Positions 5,186 to 8,658 of a stretch of DNA of 8,658 nt are shown here, piece after piece. Each line of letters begins with the position of its first letter. The first letter of the stretch is position 1. The DNA is from Synergistaceae bacterium (GTDB lineage: Bacteria > Synergistota > Synergistia > Synergistales > Aminobacteriaceae): NCBI GenBank assembly GCA_017455085.1, contig JAFTBT010000127.1, forward strand, positions 1-8,658, given 5' to 3'. Below the pieces are notes generated by a model, which saw only the letters and a program-made list of their open reading frames with translations, had not been told where the DNA came from and did not search any database. Both the position numbers and the translations under genes were made by a program.

Positions 5186-6043
5186 CTATTCAGCGTTGAC
5201 CGTCAGAGCTATAGACACCAACACCACAACCACTCCAGCAAAATTCCACGCACCCAGCTTCTCGCCATACAACACCATCCCTATCAACACAGCAGTCACC
5301 GGCTCTATGGAGGCAATCACCGGCACCCGGCTCGTGTCAGGAATCTTCTTGATCCCCGTGTAGTACAACACATACGCCAACGCCGTCGGGATCAGTCCGT
5401 ACATCAACCCCCAGCCCAAAATTTTCACGTTCCCCACCACCGGCACAACTTCAGGCCTCAGAAATACATACAGGAATATCGACGCGAACAAATAGCTGTA
5501 CACGCTCGTGATAACTGCGTCCGTCCTGTCGCCCGCCAATCTCCCAAACACTGCCGCCATCCCATAGCCGAACCCTGAGCCCAGCCCCATCAGCAGACCC
5601 ATCAAGTTCACCGCAGACACCGAAAAATTCCCACCCGTCACCGTCAAGATACACCCCGCAATGTTGAGCATGAGCGCAAATATCTTCAGGGCAGAAAATT
5701 TCTCGTGAAAGATTACTCGTGAAGCTATGGCCGTGAACACTGGAGCCGTATACATGAGTACTGACGCTATACCCATGCCGTTGATTCGGATTGATGCAGT
5801 GTAGAAAATATTGAACAGGCCATTGGAGACTATCCCTAACAATGCGCAGAAAAACAGTGCTTTCTTGTCGGTGAGGAGTGCCTTTCTTCCGTGCTTGGCC
5901 AGTGCTATCACCAGCATAATCAGGAATGCTGAAGACATACGCATGACGCAGATAATATCCGGTGAAGCTCCGGAGGCTGAGAGTTCCTTCACGAACAGGC
6001 CTATACCTCCCCAAAGTATTCCGGCCAAGAATATATACAGCAT
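5186..6043 (-). CDS. EamA/DMT-family transporter
   Basis: A 285-residue inner-membrane protein of the drug/metabolite transporter superfamily, with two EamA repeats and about ten hydrophobic segments. Repeat one covers roughly 1-137 and repeat two 145-282. Each has the family's proline/acidic turn before the last helix pair: YTAPVFTAIASRVIFHEKFS (98-117) and SIEPVTAVLIGMVLYGEKL (245-263). Length is normal and the start is an ATG at the extreme N-terminal helix, with GGCAGG about 10 nt upstream inside trpF. It begins 1 nt after the trpF stop, so the two genes are almost certainly one transcript. Members export or import amino acids, metabolites or drugs, and substrate cannot be read from sequence. 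Linkage to trpF makes an aromatic amino acid or tryptophan-pathway intermediate a reasonable guess only. Its 3' end is repeated in degenerate form downstream. Confidence 0.93.
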   Translation of the reverse strand: MLYIFLAGILWGGIGLFVKELSASGASPDIICVMRMSSAFLIMLVIALAKHGRKALLTDKKALFFCALLGIVSNGLFNIFYTASIRINGMGIASVLMYTAPVFTAIASRVIFHEKFSALKIFALMLNIAGCILTVTGGNFSVSAVNLMGLLMGLGSGFGYGMAAVFGRLAGDRTDAVITSVYSYLFASIFLYVFLRPEVVPVVGNVKILGWGLMYGLIPTALAYVLYYTGIKKIPDTSRVPVIASIEPVTAVLIGMVLYGEKLGAWNFAGVVVVLVSIALTVNAE

Positions 6044-6044
6044 T

Positions 6045-6665
6045 CTAGTTCTGCCTGCCTTTGTAGCTCCTGACTGCCTGGATAAACTTCATGACCTTCC
6101 TGTAGTCCTTGAGGCTGCCGCTTTCGACTCCTGTGCTTACGTCCAGAGCGTAGGGCTGCGGAGAAAGTGACAGTGCCTGCTGTATGTTTTCGGGGCTGAG
6201 GCCGCCCTTGAGGAAGTAGGGACGACGTTTTGACGAGCCTATGATTTCCCAGTCGAATTTTGTGCCGCCTCCTGCTCCGCTGTCTAGCATCACGTAGTCA
6301 GCAGTGGTGTACATAGCGCGTTCCGCCTCCATTGCGCTGGAGACTCTGAATGAGCGTATGATGGGACACTTGATGTATTCGCGCAGGACAGCGATGTATT
6401 CTCCGGTTTCGTGGCCTCTGAGCTGTACAATGTCGAGTCCGGCAGTCTCTACGGTGAGGGCGACCTGTTCGAGTTTAGCGTTCTCGAAGACTCCGACGGA
6501 CTTGATGCCTTTTCTGAGCTTGGACCTGAGGAGACCTGCATGTTCTGGAGCGATGAACCTCCTGCTTTTGGAGCAGAATACGAAGCCGACATAATCGGGC
6601 ATTAATTCGTTCATGATACCAATTTCTATATCGTGGGAGATACCGCAGATTTTTACTTTAGCCAT
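6045..6665 (-). CDS. trpF: Phosphoribosylanthranilate isomerase
   Basis: TrpF carries out the Amadori rearrangement of N-(5'-phosphoribosyl)anthranilate to CdRP, the third step from anthranilate to tryptophan. The 206 residues form the expected (beta/alpha)8 barrel with the usual landmarks: VKICGI with catalytic Cys 7, GFVFCSKSRRFI with Arg 36, VGVFEN (57-62), VQLRGHE (80-86), MLDSGAGGGTKFDW with general acid Asp 128, the phosphate-binding LKGGLSPENI (152-161) and DVSTGVESGSLKDYRKV (175-191). The usual VQLHG reads VQLRG, so Arg 83 replaces a conserved His. Length is typical for the monofunctional enzyme. ATG at 6665 has AGAGG 8 nt upstream. No other trp gene is in the window, so it is detached from its pathway here. 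It is paired with a transporter. A promoter overlapping a terminator lies directly upstream. Confidence 0.96.
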   Translation of the reverse strand: MAKVKICGISHDIEIGIMNELMPDYVGFVFCSKSRRFIAPEHAGLLRSKLRKGIKSVGVFENAKLEQVALTVETAGLDIVQLRGHETGEYIAVLREYIKCPIIRSFRVSSAMEAERAMYTTADYVMLDSGAGGGTKFDWEIIGSSKRRPYFLKGGLSPENIQQALSLSPQPYALDVSTGVESGSLKDYRKVMKFIQAVRSYKGRQN

Positions 6666-6684
6666 TAGTTACGCCTCTGTAGGG

Positions 6685-6725
6685 AAAAATAAAAAGCAGA
6701 GCCAGTAAATTTTCCCAGACTCTGC
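6685..6725 (-). terminator. Strong intrinsic terminator between nhaC and trpF
   Basis: On the minus strand GCAGAGTC (6725-6718) pairs with GGCTCTGC (6703-6696), giving eight pairs including one T-G wobble. One further G-C pair follows a mismatch. The stem is followed directly by TTTTTATTTTT (6695-6685). This is the clearest terminator in the window. It ends 19 nt before the trpF start, so trpF transcription must cross it or start within it. The plus strand lacks a T tract. Confidence 0.9.
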
Positions 6726-6729
6726 CGAA

Positions 6730-6739
6730 ATTATATCAG
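6730..6739 (-). promoter_or_regulatory. Extended -10 promoter for trpF, overlapping the terminator
   Basis: Minus strand reads CTGA then TATAAT (6735-6730), an extended -10 resembling those at 2883-2892 and 8413-8422. The -35 region is weak. Transcription would start near 6723, two or three bases inside the terminator stem, and trpF starts about 58 nt further on. Confidence 0.6.
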
Positions 6740-6784
6740 GTTATACGTGGAAATACTCTTTTACGGATTACATTTCAGTTTCAG

Positions 6785-6882
6785 CCGTTGATGTTGTTGG
6801 TACAGATATATTTTTGCTGGCTGCACTACGAGTTCACCCGTTGATGTTGTCTGTACAGAAATGTTTTTGCTGGCTGCACTAC
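6785..6882. repeat. Two tandem 45-bp repeats, period 53 bp, after nhaC
   Basis: Copies at 6785-6829 and 6838-6882 agree at 41 of 45 positions, starting CCGTTGATGTTGT and ending TTTTTGCTGGCTGCACTAC. A partial third copy, TTTTGCTGGCTAC, runs into the nhaC stop codon (6887-6899). The second copy holds the palindrome TCTGTACAGA (6850-6859), which is altered in the first. No function is recognised. Confidence 0.9.
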
Positions 6883-6895
6883 ACGATTTTGCTGG

Positions 6896-8371
6896 CTACT
6901 CTTCAGGTTCAGCCTTCACTAACTGCACTTCAGGTTCACGAGGAAGACCAAATAACGGAATGCATCTATCAAGCCCCGTAAGCGTCAGTAAAAGCATAGA
7001 AAGTACTGCAATCCACGAAAGATAATTATGCATGATGATATCTCCAACACTGATTGCGCCTTCAGCCATAGGATACACTGCGTAAATGATTCCTACGAAG
7101 AATGCTAAATACACATGCCACGGGATCAACTGCGAACCGAACACTCCCATAGCGTCCGCAAACGTTGCATTTCTCAACGCGAGCTTGTACATGGCCTTTT
7201 CACTGCCCTTTACGTTGCGGTCGGTCAAGTCCTTGATGATTGGACTCATCGTAACGATCTGTGCCATTTCGTCAGCGAGTGCCGCATTCCCCAAGAGGCA
7301 TAATATCCCGTTCGCGAACATGAGCTGTTTCACGCTGTGTACGCACTTCATGACGAGTGCAGCTATAGCTCCGAAAGCGTCCATCCTGCGCATGACACCA
7401 CCGAAAGCTCCGATCCAGAGCATCATAACGACTACCCAGCTTCCAGCGTCAGCAAAACTTGACTGCACCATCTCCAGAAATTTGCTCAGGCTGGTAACTG
7501 TTCCGGCGAAGTACCCGCAAATCAGTGAGCCTAATATTCCAGTTCCAAGACATACGAGAGTGTTCACGCCTGCACCTGCAAGAACAAGCACAGCGATTAA
7601 CGGAATGACCATGTAGTACGGGACTCCTGCCTTGACCTGATTCAGGAGGGTAACAGCAGCAGGACGTTTCTCCTGTAGTGCGTCCCACACGGACTGTGGA
7701 ATTTGTGCGATGGCTTCGTTAGCGTTGCCAACAGTGTCAGGAAGTCCCATGTTGACCGCAGCAAAGTAGAACGCCGCAGCTCCAGCCACTAGGCACAGGA
7801 AAGACCACACGCCCTGATGTCGGACTCTGTCTGTGATCTGGACACCCTGAAGGGAAGAACTGACTACTGTAGTGTCGGAGATGAGGCCGATGTTGTCTCC
7901 GAAGCATGAGCCTCCAGCGATGGCCGCGATAGTGAGAACGTTTGAGCCGCCTACTATGTGGTTGAGCCACAGGAAGATCGGTGCACAGGCCGCGAAAGTT
8001 CCCCACGAAGTGCCTGTAGCGATTGAGAGGATTGCAGTAACAAGAAGGGATGTCATGGCTACGAGTTTGGCGGTGAGTCCGAGTGAAAGAGCCATGTTGA
8101 TGATTGAGGCAGCGACTCCGGTTTCCATGAAGCATGTAGCAACGGCATAGGCCATCTGTAGAATCAGGAAGACCAGAACGATGTGCTTCATGCTTTCGAC
8201 AGCGGCATCCATGAGGTCGTTGAACTTGACGTGTGCGAAGATGAGGCCGATGATGAGTGCGTAAACCAGTGCGAGCGGTGCAGCAAGAAGGATATCAAGC
8301 CCGAAACCGAAAGAGCCGTTCATGAGTATGCCCAGAACGATAACGGGGCTTAACTTGAGCAAAGCTAACAT
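6896..8371 (-). CDS. nhaC: NhaC-family Na+/H+ antiporter
   Basis: A 491-residue inner-membrane protein with about twelve hydrophobic segments. It belongs to the NhaC group of the ion-transporter superfamily, which exchanges sodium (in some members with organic acids, as in malate-lactate antiport) for protons. Family landmarks are GTSWGTFAACAP (120-131) and GGSCFGDNIGLISDTTVVSS (153-172), the half-helix region with conserved Asp 159 and Asp 166. The second structural half has the related GNAALADEMAQIV (361-373) and FADAMGVFGSQLIPW (404-418). The C-terminal tail (478-491) is soluble and acidic. Length is normal. ATG 8371 has a rather distant GGGAAG (12 nt) upstream, with a likely promoter 42 nt away. 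The exact substrate cannot be told from sequence, so the symbol denotes the family. The gene appears to be monocistronic, closed by the strong terminator at 6685-6725. Confidence 0.92.
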   Translation of the reverse strand: MLALLKLSPVIVLGILMNGSFGFGLDILLAAPLALVYALIIGLIFAHVKFNDLMDAAVESMKHIVLVFLILQMAYAVATCFMETGVAASIINMALSLGLTAKLVAMTSLLVTAILSIATGTSWGTFAACAPIFLWLNHIVGGSNVLTIAAIAGGSCFGDNIGLISDTTVVSSSLQGVQITDRVRHQGVWSFLCLVAGAAAFYFAAVNMGLPDTVGNANEAIAQIPQSVWDALQEKRPAAVTLLNQVKAGVPYYMVIPLIAVLVLAGAGVNTLVCLGTGILGSLICGYFAGTVTSLSKFLEMVQSSFADAGSWVVVMMLWIGAFGGVMRRMDAFGAIAALVMKCVHSVKQLMFANGILCLLGNAALADEMAQIVTMSPIIKDLTDRNVKGSEKAMYKLALRNATFADAMGVFGSQLIPWHVYLAFFVGIIYAVYPMAEGAISVGDIIMHNYLSWIAVLSMLLLTLTGLDRCIPLFGLPREPEVQLVKAEPEE

Positions 8372-8412
8372 GATGAAAATTCACTTCCCTGAAAAGAATA
8401 AAAGATGCGGTA

Positions 8413-8422
8413 ATTGTACCAG
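8413..8422 (-). promoter_or_regulatory. Extended -10 promoter for nhaC
   Basis: Minus strand CTGGTACAATTACCGC has TACAAT (8418-8413) preceded by TGG. It matches the orphan element at 2883-2892 closely. The expected start is near 8406, giving a leader of about 35 nt. No good -35 is seen, which is tolerated with an extended -10. Confidence 0.6.
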
Positions 8423-8440
8423 ATTAACGAGAGGGGTGTA

Positions 8441-8540
8441 TACGTGAGTGTGAGGGGTTAGTGTGTGGCGTAATGAGGCTGTGTGTGGAGTGATGTGTTT
8501 GCGTGTAGCGTGATGGGTTTGTGTGTAGTGTATGAGGTGT
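8441..8540. repeat. Five degenerate 20-bp tandem repeats
   Basis: Units of exactly 20 bp at 8441, 8461, 8481, 8501 and 8521 share the consensus GTGTGTGGCGTGATGGGTTT. The three central units are closest; the first is the most diverged. The plus strand is almost free of C here, so the region is strongly strand-biased and rich in alternating GT. The minus-strand frame through it (8381-8569, His/Thr-rich) is a by-product of the repeat. Confidence 0.85.
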
Positions 8541-8548
8541 GGGACTCT

Positions 8549-8595
8549 TGACGGCTCATTTCGCCCCACCCGCCCACCCGCTCATTGAGCCGTCA
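8549..8595. repeat. 10-bp inverted repeat with C-rich loop
   Basis: TGACGGCTCA (8549-8558) and TGAGCCGTCA (8586-8595) are perfect complements. The 27-nt loop is C-rich on the plus strand and holds the quadruplex motif at 8564-8579. There is no T tract on either side, so it is not an intrinsic terminator. Confidence 0.85.
8564..8579 (-). other. G-quadruplex motif with single-base loops
   Basis: The minus strand reads GGGTGGGCGGGTGGGG: four G tracts of three or more separated by T, C and T. Established biophysics gives motifs with all single-base loops the highest stability, in a parallel fold. It lies about 160 bp upstream of the predicted nhaC start site and inside the loop of an inverted repeat. 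Confidence 0.85.
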
Positions 8596-8629
8596 TTAGT
8601 GTAGTGTGTCTATGATCCCGAAATGTTAC

Positions 8630-8656
8630 TGTTGTTATTCACCGTGTTGTTGTTCA
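8630..8656. repeat. Short direct repeat at the window edge
   Basis: TGTTGTTATTCA (8630-8641) and TGTTGTTGTTCA (8645-8656) differ at one of twelve positions, 15 bp apart. The window ends here, so any longer array cannot be judged. Nothing else is recognised in 8596-8658. Confidence 0.6.
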
Positions 8657-8658
8657 GC

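Noticed and set aside
4824..5363. Plus-strand frames of 108 and 69 codons across the EamA 3'-end array
   Set aside because: They are the reverse reading of repeated coding sequence, which explains their internal similarity; there is no ribosome binding site and no domain.
6685..6895. Classical trp leader-peptide attenuator ahead of trpF
   Set aside because: No short frame with Trp codons lies between the predicted start and the terminator, since transcription would begin inside the hairpin itself.
8381..8569. His/Thr-rich 62-codon minus-strand frame upstream of nhaC
   Set aside because: It is a translation of the 20-bp repeats and C-rich loop, and overlaps the nhaC promoter.

Overview
This window is bacterial chromosomal DNA with dense, short-spaced genes and the standard code. 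The gene set (UDP-glucose 4-epimerase, a PAS/GGDEF regulator, RsmA, a ParA-type ATPase, an EamA transporter, TrpF and an NhaC antiporter) does not fix the taxon. A Synergistota-like or other anaerobe would fit, but that is a guess. All protein identities come from reading motifs; no database search was run.

Layout. Positions 1-2640 hold a plus-strand run with gaps of 3 and 6 nt: the 3' two-thirds of galE, a PAS-PAS-GGDEF protein whose cyclase site looks dead, and rsmA. Positions 2641-2995 are a gene-free convergent region with a long imperfect inverted repeat, two facing promoter-like sites and a hairpin. Positions 2996-4830 are a minus-strand two-gene operon. It encodes a ParA/MinD-type ATPase and, overlapping it by 1 nt behind a very strong ribosome binding site, an acidic disordered-looking protein with nine 13-residue repeats. 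No ParB gene or parS site is visible. Positions 4831-5185 carry degenerate copies of the 3' end of the next gene. Positions 5186-6665 are a minus-strand trpF-EamA transporter pair separated by 1 nt. Positions 6666-6895 hold a strong intrinsic terminator, a promoter overlapping it and two 53-bp-period repeats. Positions 6896-8371 encode an NhaC-family antiporter on the minus strand. Positions 8372-8658 hold its promoter, five 20-bp repeats and an inverted repeat whose loop has a four-tract, single-base-loop G-quadruplex motif.

The most promising items are: (i) the ParA plus repeat-protein pair, a candidate two-component intracellular positioning system; (ii) a recurring pattern in which sequence from the 3' end of a gene reappears in degenerate form just downstream (clear after the EamA gene, suggestive after nhaC and rsmA); (iii) the quadruplex-in-a-hairpin-loop next to tandem repeats upstream of nhaC; (iv) a promoter whose predicted start lies inside the stem of the terminator ahead of trpF; and (v) a minus-strand orphan promoter matching the nhaC and trpF promoters that would transcribe directly into the 84-bp inverted repeat, a candidate structured RNA.
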